64,000 nucleotides of DNA from Actinomycetales bacterium (lineage in GTDB: Bacteria > Actinomycetota > Actinomycetes > Actinomycetales > Quadrisphaeraceae), in assembly GCA_022701985.1 (NCBI GenBank), contig JAKONK010000068.1, positions 1-64,000 of the forward strand. The letters run 5' to 3'. This document shows positions 9,329-17,835 of the stretch, one piece after another (positions within the stretch are counted from its first letter, which is position 1; the number at the start of each line of letters is the position of its first letter). The position numbers and the translations under genes are program-made. The notes below the pieces were generated by a model. It worked only from the letters and a program-made list of their open reading frames with translations, ran no database searches and had not been told where the DNA came from.

Positions 9329-9363
9329 AGAACGGCGGTCACCCAGCGGGTGGCCGCCGTTCT
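9329..9363 (+). terminator. hairpin terminator downstream of tRNA-Ala
   Basis: AGAACGGCGGTCACCC-agc-GGGTGGCCGCCGTTCT, 16-bp stem with one G-T pair, immediately after tRNA CCA. Confidence 0.8.
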
Positions 9364-9374
9364 CGTTCGTCCGG

Positions 9375-10985
9375 GTGCACGCCCTCCAGGTGCACCGCCG
9401 TGCTGCCGACGACTCGGGTGTGGGTGGGTCCGTGGCGTCTGGTCGCAGCCGGCGGAGCGCGGTGCTGACCGCCCTCGGAGCGGCGCTGGCCCTGGGCGCC
9501 GTGCTCCTGGTGGCCGCCACCGGCCCCGCGCGCCACGTCCTGGGCCTGCCCGACGGCGGGGCCCAGACCGTCGTCGTCCTGACCCTCGTGGTGCTCAGCA
9601 GCGCGGCGACGGCGCTGTGCGGCCTGCGGGCCGTGCGCGTGCTCCGCTCCGGGCGGGGGGCCCGCGGCACCCGCGACGCGGCCCCGTGGCTGGTGTTCAC
9701 CGCCGCGCTGGGGTGCTGGGCCGTCGCCGAGGTGCTGTTCGTGGTCGACGAGCAGCTGCTCGGTCGCGACCCCCGGCTCGACCCGGTGGTCGTCGCCTGG
9801 TTCAGCGCGGCGCCCCTCCTCGCCCCGGTGGGCATGGTGCTCCTCGCGCACGCCGCCCACCCCTCCGCGCCCCGCCTGCGGTGGGTGCTCGACGGCCTGC
9901 TCGCCGGGGGAGGCCTGTTCGTGCTCGGCTGGCTCGCCCTCCTGCAGCCCGCCGTCGCCGGCGGCCGGGTCGCCACCCCGGTGGTCGTGGCCAGCGCCGT
10001 CAGCCTGGCCGGCGTCGTCGCCCTGACCACCGCGGTGCTCGCGCTCGCCGCGCGCTGCCGGCCGTCGGCGGCGGCGCTCCTGTTCACCGCGGGCGCGCTC
10101 GTCGCCGCGGCCACCCAGGCCACCTACCTGCTGCTGGTGCTGACCGGCCGCTTCGCGCCCGGCGGCTGGATCAGCGTCGGCTACGCCGTGGCCCTGGTGG
10201 GGTTCGCCGCCGCCGCCGTCGTCGAGGACGCCCCCGGCGCCGCCCGCACCCAGCCCCGCACCGGTGGGCTCCTGACGGCCCTGCCCCACCTCCCCCTCGT
10301 GCTGGCGGTCCCCGCGGTGCTCGTGACCGGCACCCAGCGGCACCTGGGCGCCGTCGAGGTGGTCAGCACCCTGGTGCTGACGGCCGCGCTGCTGGTGCGC
10401 CAGGGCCTGGTGGTGGCCGAGAACCGCCGCCTGGTCCGCGAGCTCGCGGCCCGGGCGGAGGCGCTGGGGGTGCTCGCCCACACCGACCGGCTCACCGGCC
10501 TGGCCAACCGCGCCGCGCTCACGCAGGCCCTCGAGGAGGCCCTCGACGGCTCCGCGGGCGTCGTCGTCGCCTTCTGCGACCTGGACGGCTTCAAGGGCGT
10601 CAACGACACCCGCGGCCACGCCGCCGGGGACGCGCTGCTCGCGGCCGTGGCACATCGCCTGCTGGGGGCCGTCAGGCCCGAGGACGTCGTGGCCCGCCTC
10701 GGCGGTGACGAGTTCGCCGTGGTCGTCAGGACGGCCCCGGGCGACGACGCGCTCCGCGCCGCCGCCGACCTCCGCGCCCGCCTCGACGCGGCCCTCGCGC
10801 AGCCCCTGGTCGCACAGGGGGCTCCGGGAGGAGCCCACGTGGCCGTGAGCGCCGGCGTGGTGGCCTCCGCCGAGCTCACCGGGAGCGGTCCGGTCACCGC
10901 AGACCTGCTGCTGCGCGAGGCGGACCGCCGCATGTACGCCACCAAGCGGTCGCGCTCCGGCGCGCACCTGGCGCAACAGCGCTGA
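9375..10985 (+). CDS. membrane-anchored diguanylate cyclase (GGDEF), DGC-1
   Basis: Multiple TM helices then HTDRLTGLANRAALTQ...CDLDGFKGVNDTRGHAAGDALL...[18 protein letters not shown]. Confidence 0.92.
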   Translation: MHALQVHRRAADDSGVGGSVASGRSRRSAVLTALGAALALGAVLLVAATGPARHVLGLPDGGAQTVVVLTLVVLSSAATALCGLRAVRVLRSGRGARGTRDAAPWLVFTAALGCWAVAEVLFVVDEQLLGRDPRLDPVVVAWFSAAPLLAPVGMVLLAHAAHPSAPRLRWVLDGLLAGGGLFVLGWLALLQPAVAGGRVATPVVVASAVSLAGVVALTTAVLALAARCRPSAAALLFTAGALVAAATQATYLLLVLTGRFAPGGWISVGYAVALVGFAAAAVVEDAPGAARTQPRTGGLLTALPHLPLVLAVPAVLVTGTQRHLGAVEVVSTLVLTAALLVRQGLVVAENRRLVRELAARAEALGVLAHTDRLTGLANRAALTQALEEALDGSAGVVVAFCDLDGFKGVNDTRGHAAGDALLAAVAHRLLGAVRPEDVVARLGGDEFAVVVRTAPGDDALRAAADLRARLDAALAQPLVAQGAPGGAHVAVSAGVVASAELTGSGPVTADLLLREADRRMYATKRSRSGAHLAQQR

Positions 10986-11047
10986 GCCGTCCGGGTGGTG
11001 CCGGGCCCGCATCCTCCGGACCGTCGTCCCGCCGTCGATGGGAGGAG

Positions 11048-12601
11048 GTGACCTCCACCGCCGCACCCCGGGGCCGACGCGCCCCGGACCGCGTGCTGCG
11101 CCGGGCGGTCCCCCTGGCGGCGGTCCCCGTCCTGCTCGTGGTGCTCGCGGTGCCGCTCTCGGTGCTGCTCCGCCTGCCCGACACCGTCCCGACCGCCGTC
11201 GTCGGCCTCACCGAGGCCCTGGTCGCGGCCGTGGCTGCCCTCACGACGGCCCGTCGCGGGCTGCGGGAGCGCGGTGGCCAGCGCGCCGGGTGGTGGGTCT
11301 TCTCCTCGGCGTGCGCCTCGTGGTGCGCCGGCCAGCTCGTCTTCGCCGGCTACGAGGCCGTGCTCCACCGGGAGGTGCCCCCGGTCTCGGCGGCCGACGC
11401 CGGGTTCCTCGGCTTCTCGGTGCTGGCCCCCGCGGGCGTGCTGCTGCTCGCCCAGGGGCGCCTGCGCGCCGCGTCGCGGGTGCGCGGCGTGCTCGACGGG
11501 CTCATCGCGGCCGGTGCGCTGGGCGTGCTGAGCTGGACGCTGCTCCTGCGCCCGATCGTCGGCAGCGGCGACGAGCTGGTCGCGGTCCTCGTCTCCACCG
11601 CCTACCCCGTCGGCGACGTGCTCGTCCTCGCGGTGGGCACCACCGTGCTCGCCCGCTCGGGAGCCAGCCGCGCCCTGACCGCCCTGGTGGTCGGGGCGTC
11701 GCTGATGGCCCTGGGCGACTCCGCCTACGTCTACCTGCGCCTCGCGGGCGCCTTCACCACCGGCGGCCCCGCCGACGTCCTCTGGACGGCGGCCTTCGCC
11801 GTGATGGCGGTCGCCGCCGTGCTCAGCGGGCGCGGCCCCGGCAGCAGCGCCATGGTGCGCACCTCCGTGGCGGCGCACGTGCTGCCCTACGTGCCGTTCG
11901 CCGTCACCTGCCTGGTGCTGGTGGAGGAGAGCTCGCGCCGCCCCCTGACGGCCCCGCTGCTGGCCTCCGCGGCCGCGCTGGTGCTGCTGGTGCTGGCGCG
12001 CCAGGCGCTCGTGGTCGTCGACAACGTCGCCCTGACCCGTGAGCTGCAGGAGCGCTCCCGCGCCCTGGCCGACCTCGCCTACTCCGACCCGCTCACCGGC
12101 GTGGCGAACCGCGCCGCCTTCACGCGCGCCCTGACCGCTGCGCTCGACGAGGGCCCGCCGGTGGTCGCCGCCTTCTGCGACCTCGACGCCTTCAAGGCCG
12201 TCAACGACCTCGCGGGCCACGGCACCGGTGACGGCCTGCTCGTCGCCGTCGCCGCCCGGCTCCGGCAGGTGGTGCGCCCCGTCGACGTCGTCGCCAGGCT
12301 CGGCGGTGACGAGTTCGCCGTGCTGGTCGTCGACGACGGCGGTGGGCACCGCCCCGCGCACGAGGCCGCCGCAGAGCTGCGCGAGCGCCTGGAGACCGCC
12401 CTGTCGGTGCCCTTCAGCCTCGCCCCCGAGCTCTCGGGCCTGGCCACCTCGCCCGAGGTGGTGCGGGTCCTCGACGCCGTCTCCGCCAGCGTCGGCGCGG
12501 TCTCCTCCGCCGAGCTCGGCAGGCCCACCGCCGAGCAGCTGGTGGGTGCCGCCGACCAGCGCATGTACGCCGTCAAGCGCGGCCGGCGCGTCCTGCGCTG
12601 A
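11048..12601 (+). CDS. membrane-anchored diguanylate cyclase (GGDEF), DGC-2 (paralog of DGC-1)
   Basis: Multiple TM helices then YSDPLTGVANRAAFTRAL...CDLDAFKAVNDLAGHGTGDGLL...[18 protein letters not shown]. Confidence 0.92.
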   Translation: MTSTAAPRGRRAPDRVLRRAVPLAAVPVLLVVLAVPLSVLLRLPDTVPTAVVGLTEALVAAVAALTTARRGLRERGGQRAGWWVFSSACASWCAGQLVFAGYEAVLHREVPPVSAADAGFLGFSVLAPAGVLLLAQGRLRAASRVRGVLDGLIAAGALGVLSWTLLLRPIVGSGDELVAVLVSTAYPVGDVLVLAVGTTVLARSGASRALTALVVGASLMALGDSAYVYLRLAGAFTTGGPADVLWTAAFAVMAVAAVLSGRGPGSSAMVRTSVAAHVLPYVPFAVTCLVLVEESSRRPLTAPLLASAAALVLLVLARQALVVVDNVALTRELQERSRALADLAYSDPLTGVANRAAFTRALTAALDEGPPVVAAFCDLDAFKAVNDLAGHGTGDGLLVAVAARLRQVVRPVDVVARLGGDEFAVLVVDDGGGHRPAHEAAAELRERLETALSVPFSLAPELSGLATSPEVVRVLDAVSASVGAVSSAELGRPTAEQLVGAADQRMYAVKRGRRVLR

Positions 12602-12629
12602 GACCGCCCGGGCAGCGCTGCGGGCGGTG
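12602..12629. terminator. hairpin between convergent genes
   Basis: ACCGCCC ggGcaGCGCtgc GGGCGGT directly after the DGC-2 stop. Confidence 0.5.
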
Positions 12630-12671
12630 TCTCAGACGGTGTCCGGGCCGGTGTCCCAGGAGGTGTCTCAG
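12624..12671. repeat. degenerate 12-bp tandem repeat, 4 units
   Basis: GCGGTGTCTCAG|ACGGTGTCCGGG|CCGGTGTCCCAG|GAGGTGTCTCAG; the last unit contains the LLM gene stop. Confidence 0.75.
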
Positions 12672-13699
12672 GAGGTGGCCGCCCGGACCGCCGGCGCGAC
12701 CTCCGTGCCCAGCAGCTCGATCGCCCGCAGCACCTCGCGGTGCGGCGTGGTGCCGGGGGAGACGTGCAGCATGAACCTGTCGATGCCGAGCACCTCGCTG
12801 TTGAACAGGATCTTCTCGGTCACCTCCGCCGGGCTCCCCACGAACAGCGCGCCCCGCTTCGTGCGGCCGGCCTCGAACTGCGGCCGGTTCAGGGGCGGCC
12901 ACCCGCGCTCGCGGCCCAGCTGGTCCATGACCACCTTGTAGGGGCCGTAGAAGGCGTCGACGGCGGCCTGCGAGGTGTCGGCGACGAACCCGTGGCTGTG
13001 CGAGGCCACGGGCAGGGCCATCGGGTCGTGACCGCCCTGCACCGCCGCGCGGTGGAACAGGTCGACCAGGGGGGCGAAGCGCTCCGGCTGCCCGCCGATG
13101 ATGGCCAGCGCCAGCGGCAGGCCTCGCACCCCGGCCCGCACCACCGACTCGGGGTTGCCGCCCACGCCCACCCACACCGGCAGCGGCTGCTGGAGCGCCC
13201 GGGGCTGCACCACCACGCCGTCGAGCGCGGCGCGGTGCTTCCCGCTCCACGTGGTGGGCCCGTCCTCGCGCAGCGCGAGCAGCAGGTCGAGCTTCTCGGT
13301 GAAGAGCTCGTCGTAGTCGGCGAGGTCGTAGCCGAACAGGGGGAACGACTCGATGAAGGAGCCCCGGCCCGCCAGCACCTCCGCCCGGCCGCCCGAGAGC
13401 AGGTCGAGGGTGGCGTACTGCTGGTACACCCGCACCGGGTCCTCGCTGGAGAGCACCGTGACAGCGCTGGTCAGGCGGATCCGCTGCGTGCGGGCCGCGG
13501 CGGCCGCCAGCACCACCGCCGGCGCGGACGAGGCGTAGTCGGGCCGGTGGTGCTCACCCAGGCCGTACACGTCCAGGCCGACCTGGTCGGCCAGGACGAC
13601 CTCCTCGACCACCTCGGCGAGGCGCTGCCGCGCACTGGGGACGGCGCCGGTGACCGGGTCGGGGGTGGTCTCCGCGAACGAGCTGATGCCGATCTCCAC
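12668..13699 (-). CDS. LLM class flavin-dependent oxidoreductase (luciferase-like)
   Basis: 343 aa [18 protein letters not shown]...[71 protein letters not shown]. Confidence 0.92.
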   Translation of the reverse strand: MEIGISSFAETTPDPVTGAVPSARQRLAEVVEEVVLADQVGLDVYGLGEHHRPDYASSAPAVVLAAAAARTQRIRLTSAVTVLSSEDPVRVYQQYATLDLLSGGRAEVLAGRGSFIESFPLFGYDLADYDELFTEKLDLLLALREDGPTTWSGKHRAALDGVVVQPRALQQPLPVWVGVGGNPESVVRAGVRGLPLALAIIGGQPERFAPLVDLFHRAAVQGGHDPMALPVASHSHGFVADTSQAAVDAFYGPYKVVMDQLGRERGWPPLNRPQFEAGRTKRGALFVGSPAEVTEKILFNSEVLGIDRFMLHVSPGTTPHREVLRAIELLGTEVAPAVRAATS

Positions 13700-13758
13700 C
13701 CCCCGACGCTAGGCCAACCCCGCCCGGGCGCCCGCCCCCACCCGGTTCGACGGGGTCC

Positions 13759-14208
13759 GTGCCCTCCTTCCTCGACCAGGCGCGCCACCGGGAGGTGCAT
13801 CTCGCCGCCGGGGGGGGGCGTCACCCTCCTCGCCCTCGTCCTGGTGGGCCGGCTCCTGCTGCGCCCGGCCCCCGCCGTCCCCGACGGCGGCACCACGCCG
13901 CTGGCCGGGTCCACCAGGGCCTCCGCCGCCCAGACGACCGCGGTGGGCCCCGCCGCCACCGAGGAGCCGGGCACCGCGGCGGCGGCCCCGAGCACGCCGG
14001 CGGCACAGCCCGCCCCGGCGCTGACCGTCGCGCCCCCCACCACCGCGACCGCCGGTCCCCTCGCCTCCGTGCCCGGGGGGGCGCAGGTGCTCTTCGTCGG
14101 CGACGGCATCGACCCCTCCGGCGCGGCGAACGACTGGTCGGCGCTGGCCGCCAGCACCCTCGGCCCGCGGGGACGCCGGTGCAGCGGCTCCTGTCCGCAC
14201 CGCAGTGA
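13759..14208 (+). pseudogene. membrane-anchored hypothetical with two compensating frameshifts (G9 tract and near 14165); C-terminus resembles the start of an SGNH-type domain
   Basis: Frame 1 VPSFLDQARHREVHLAAGGG, then frame 2 VTLLALVLVGRLLLRPAPAVP...PGGAQVLFVGDGIDPSGAANDWSALAASTLGP, then frame 1 GTPVQRLLSAPQ stop; GC3-rich reading switches frame at both points. Confidence 0.5.
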
Positions 14209-14301
14209 CCCCGCGCTGACCCACCCCGGACCCGCTCCGCCCGTGATCTCGGGCTCGCGGCCGCCCGGTGCCGCTCGCCTGCCGGACCCGGCCCCTGCTG
14301 A

Positions 14302-14356
14302 CTGGCACAGGGCCACCCCGTGCCAGTAGGAGTGGCACGGGGCCACCCCGTGCCAC
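14302..14356. repeat. two consecutive near-identical palindromes, 30-nt period
   Basis: CTGGCACAGGG CCA CCCCGTGCCAG (14302-14326) and GTGGCACGGGG CCA CCCCGTGCCAC (14332-14356). Confidence 0.85.
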
Positions 14357-14523
14357 TCGGGGAGTGGTGCAGATCCCCCCAGGGGGCGGGCCGTGGGGCC
14401 TGGAGGTGCAGACCGGTGGCTCGCCGGCCGTTCGCCTGGTGGCCGGGTGCCCACGATCACGGTCGGGAGGGGGTCTGACCTGCGAGGCTGCAGTTCTGGC
14501 AGCTGCACGCCGATGCACTCCGT

Positions 14524-14952
14524 GTGACCGAGCAGACCACCGCCACCGCCAGCCCCGCCGCCTCCGGGACCGCGGGCGGCACGGCCCTGGCCGCTCCGGT
14601 GGTCGTCACCACCGCCCCGGTGCTGCCCCGGCCCGCGGCCACCCCGGACACCTTCACCTTCACCGCCCCGCCGGCAGCGCGCCACGCGCCCGCACCGGTC
14701 CGCCCCGCCGCGGTGCGCCTCACCTGGCTGTGGACGGCGACGGCGGTGGCCGTCGGCGTGCTGACGGCCTTCTTCGTGCTCATCGTGTCCGGCCGCGTGG
14801 TCACCGAGGGGCCGGTGGTCGCGGTGCTGACGCGCACCCACGGCATCCACCTGGGCGACCTGCTCGCCCTCGGCCTGTGGTGCGCCGCGACCGGCGCCCT
14901 GCTCGTCAACGCCCTGGTCACGACCGCCGCCGTCCGCGGCGACCGCAACTGA
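14524..14952 (+). CDS. small hypothetical membrane protein (two predicted TM helices)
   Basis: 142 aa MTEQTTATASPAASG...LTWLWTATAVAVGVLTAFFVLIVSGRVV...LGDLLALGLWCAATGALLVNALV. Confidence 0.65.
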   Translation: MTEQTTATASPAASGTAGGTALAAPVVVTTAPVLPRPAATPDTFTFTAPPAARHAPAPVRPAAVRLTWLWTATAVAVGVLTAFFVLIVSGRVVTEGPVVAVLTRTHGIHLGDLLALGLWCAATGALLVNALVTTAAVRGDRN

Positions 14953-14981
14953 CCCGCCGCTGACCCGCCGCTGACCCGGCC

Positions 14982-16604
14982 TCAGATCCAGGAGGCGAAC
15001 CACATCCTGGCGCGCCACGCGTCGTAGGTGATCAGCTGCGCCGTCCACACCGGCCAGAAGTACGACGCGGCCACCAGCGCCAGCACCACGAGCGCCCCGC
15101 CGCCCGCCGCGCCCCCGGCCCGCCGGGCCCGCGGGGCTCCCGCCGGCCCGAGGAGCAGCCCGCAGCAGTAGGCGAGCGCGAGCACCACGAAGGGCGCGAA
15201 GACGACGGCGTAGAACTGGAAGATCGTGCGGTCTCCGACCGTGAACCACGGCAGCCACCCCGCGGCCACCCCGGCGAGCACGGCACCGGCGCGCCAGTCG
15301 CGCCGCAGCGCCCAGCAGAAGAGCAGCACGAGCAGCGCCACGCACCCGGCCCACCACACCACGGGGTTGCCCAGGGAGGTGATCGCCTCGGTGCACGAGT
15401 CGGCGCCGCAGCCGGTGAGCCCCTGGGCCTGGCCCTGGTAGTAGAACGACGTCGGCCGCCCCTGCACCATCCACGCCCACGGCGACGACTCGTAGGCGTG
15501 GGGCGAGTCCAGCCCGGTGTGGAACGCCCACATGTCCTGGTGGTACTTCCACAGCGACCGCAGCGCCGGCGGCAGCCACTGCACCCCCTCACCGGGGTTC
15601 TCGGCGGCCCAGCTCCGCAGGTGCCCGGTGGTGGAGGCGAACCACCCCGCCCAGCTCGCGGTGTAGACCACCAGCACGGTCGGCAGGGCCACGAGCGCCG
15701 CGGGCACCCCGTCGCGCCACAGGCCGGACCACCACTGCGGCAGGCCCGCGCGCCGGCGCGCGGACACGTCCCACAGCACGCTCATCAGCAGGAACAGGGC
15801 CATGAAGTACAGGCCCGACCACTTCACCCCGCACGCCAGCCCCAGCGCCACCGCCGCGGCGAGGCGCCACGGGCGCCACCACAGCCGCACCCGCAGGGGA
15901 CCGCCGCCCACCCGCGAGCGGGCCAGCGCCTCCGCCAGCCGGGCGCGGGAGGAGTCCCTGTCGAGCAGCAGCAGCCCGAACGCCACCAGCACCCAGAACC
16001 CCAGGAAGACGTCGAGGATGCCGGTGCGGCTCATCACCAGGTGCAGCCCGTCGACGGCGAGCAGCAGCCCCGCCGTCGTCCCCAGCAGGGTCGAGCCCAG
16101 CAGCCGGCGCCCGATCCGCGCGACGAGCAGCACGCCGAGGGTGCCGACCAGCGCTGCGGAGAACCGCCACCCGAACGCGCTCTGCACCCCGAACAGGTGC
16201 TCGCCGAGCGCGATCATCCACTTGCCCACCGGCGGGTGGACCACGTAGTCGCCCTGGGAGGTGTAGACGTCGACGTTCCCGGCTGCGAAGTCGACGTCGG
16301 TGCCCTCGGGCCAGCGCATCTCGATGCCGGTGGCGAGCATCGTCCAGGCGTTGCGGACGTAGTAGGTCTCGTCGAAGACCAGCTGGTGGGGGGTGCCGAG
16401 GTGCCAGAACCTCAGGACGCCGGCCAGTGCGGCGACCGCCAGCGGCCACAGCCACCCCGTGAGGCGCTCCCGCGCCGTCGTCGCCAGCGGCGGGCCCAGG
16501 AGCCGTTCGCGCTCGGCGGCCACCACCGCGGCGTCGGGCTCGCTCGCGGTGCGGCGCGGGCGCGGGGAGTCCCGGCGCCGCTCGAGGGTGGCGGTCACGG
16601 GCAC
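14982..16604 (-). CDS. dolichyl-phosphate-mannose--protein mannosyltransferase (PMT family)
   Basis: 540 aa; FWHLGTPHQLVFDETYYVRNAW, VHPPVGKWMIALGEHLFG, GRPTSFYYQGQ; GT39/PMT motifs. Confidence 0.93.
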   Translation of the reverse strand: MPVTATLERRRDSPRPRRTASEPDAAVVAAERERLLGPPLATTARERLTGWLWPLAVAALAGVLRFWHLGTPHQLVFDETYYVRNAWTMLATGIEMRWPEGTDVDFAAGNVDVYTSQGDYVVHPPVGKWMIALGEHLFGVQSAFGWRFSAALVGTLGVLLVARIGRRLLGSTLLGTTAGLLLAVDGLHLVMSRTGILDVFLGFWVLVAFGLLLLDRDSSRARLAEALARSRVGGGPLRVRLWWRPWRLAAAVALGLACGVKWSGLYFMALFLLMSVLWDVSARRRAGLPQWWSGLWRDGVPAALVALPTVLVVYTASWAGWFASTTGHLRSWAAENPGEGVQWLPPALRSLWKYHQDMWAFHTGLDSPHAYESSPWAWMVQGRPTSFYYQGQAQGLTGCGADSCTEAITSLGNPVVWWAGCVALLVLLFCWALRRDWRAGAVLAGVAAGWLPWFTVGDRTIFQFYAVVFAPFVVLALAYCCGLLLGPAGAPRARRAGGAAGGGALVVLALVAASYFWPVWTAQLITYDAWRARMWFASWI

Positions 16605-16659
16605 ATCCTCGCCCGAGCGGCTGGGAGCGCGGGGCGGTCCCGCACCGATCGCCGGGGCC

Positions 16660-17835
16660 TCAGGCCGCCAGGCGCGGTCCGAGCGCTGCGAGCCGCTCGA
16701 CGGCGGCGTGCAGCACGTCGTCGCGCTTGCAGAAGGCGAACCGCAGCAGGGTGGGCGCGGCGGCCGGGTCGTCGCAGAAGACCTGCACGGGGATGGCGGC
16801 CACGCCCACCAGCTCGGGCATCCGCCAGGCGAGCTCGGTCGCGTCGGTGCAGCCCAGGGGCGTGGTGTCGGCGGTGACGAAGTAGGTGCCGTCGCAGCGG
16901 TTGACGGCGAGGCCGGCGGCGCGCAGGCCCTCCGAGAGGAGGTCGCGCTTGCGCTCGAGGTCTGCGGAGAAGCCGGTGAAGACCTCCTCGGGCAGCGCCA
17001 GCGCCGCCGCCACCGCGGGCTGGAACGGCCCGGCCGAGACGTACGTGAGGAACTGCTTGACCGCCCGCGCCGCCGCCACGAGCTCGGTGGGGCCGTGCAG
17101 CCAGCCGACCTTCCACCCCGTCACCGAGAAGGTCTTGCCCGCCGAGGAGGTCACGAGGGTGCGCTCGGCCATGCCGGGCAGCGAGGCGAGCGGCACGTGC
17201 TCGGCGCCGGTGAAGACCAGGTGCTCGTACACCTCGTCGCACAGGACGACGGCGTCGTGCTCGACCGCGAGCCGCGCCACGAGCTCCAGCTCGGCGCGGG
17301 AGAGCACGGTGCCGGTGGGGTTGTGCGGGGTGTTGAGGAGCACCAGGCGGGTGCGCTCGGAGAACGCGGCGCGCAGCGCCTCCTCGGTGAGGCGGAAGTC
17401 GGGGGCGCGGAGCGGGACGGTGCGCCGCTGGGCGCCCGCGAGCGCGATGACGGCGGCGTAGGAGTCGTAGTACGGCTCGAGCACCACGACCTCGTCACCG
17501 GGCCCGGTGAGCGCCATGACGACGGCGGCGATCGCCTCGGTGGCCCCGGTGGTGACGAGCACGTCCTCGGGGGAGACGTCCAGGTCCCAGAAGCGCTGCT
17601 GGTGCTCGGCGACCGCCGTGCGCAGCTCGGGGACGCCCGGCCCCGGCGGGTACTGGTTGCGGCCGCCCAGCACGGCGTCGACGGCCCCGCACAGCAGGGA
17701 GGCCGGGCCGTCGGTGTCGGGGAACCCCTGGCCGAGGTTCACCGCGCCGGTGCGGGCGGCCAGGGCGCTCATCTCGGCGAAGACCGTGGTGGTGAAGGGC
17801 CGCATCCGCGGCACGAGTCCAGCGGGGCGGCTCAC
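16660..17835 (-). CDS. PLP-dependent class I/II aminotransferase
   Basis: 391 aa; [56 protein letters not shown]. Confidence 0.92.
   Translation of the reverse strand: MSRPAGLVPRMRPFTTTVFAEMSALAARTGAVNLGQGFPDTDGPASLLCGAVDAVLGGRNQYPPGPGVPELRTAVAEHQQRFWDLDVSPEDVLVTTGATEAIAAVVMALTGPGDEVVVLEPYYDSYAAVIALAGAQRRTVPLRAPDFRLTEEALRAAFSERTRLVLLNTPHNPTGTVLSRAELELVARLAVEHDAVVLCDEVYEHLVFTGAEHVPLASLPGMAERTLVTSSAGKTFSVTGWKVGWLHGPTELVAAARAVKQFLTYVSAGPFQPAVAAALALPEEVFTGFSADLERKRDLLSEGLRAAGLAVNRCDGTYFVTADTTPLGCTDATELAWRMPELVGVAAIPVQVFCDDPAAAPTLLRFAFCKRDDVLHAAVERLAALGPRLAA

Noticed and set aside
9251-9370. tRNA-Ala 3' end as an integration site with a downstream genomic island
   Set aside because: No integrase and no second copy of the tRNA 3' end seen in the window; a normal terminator follows.
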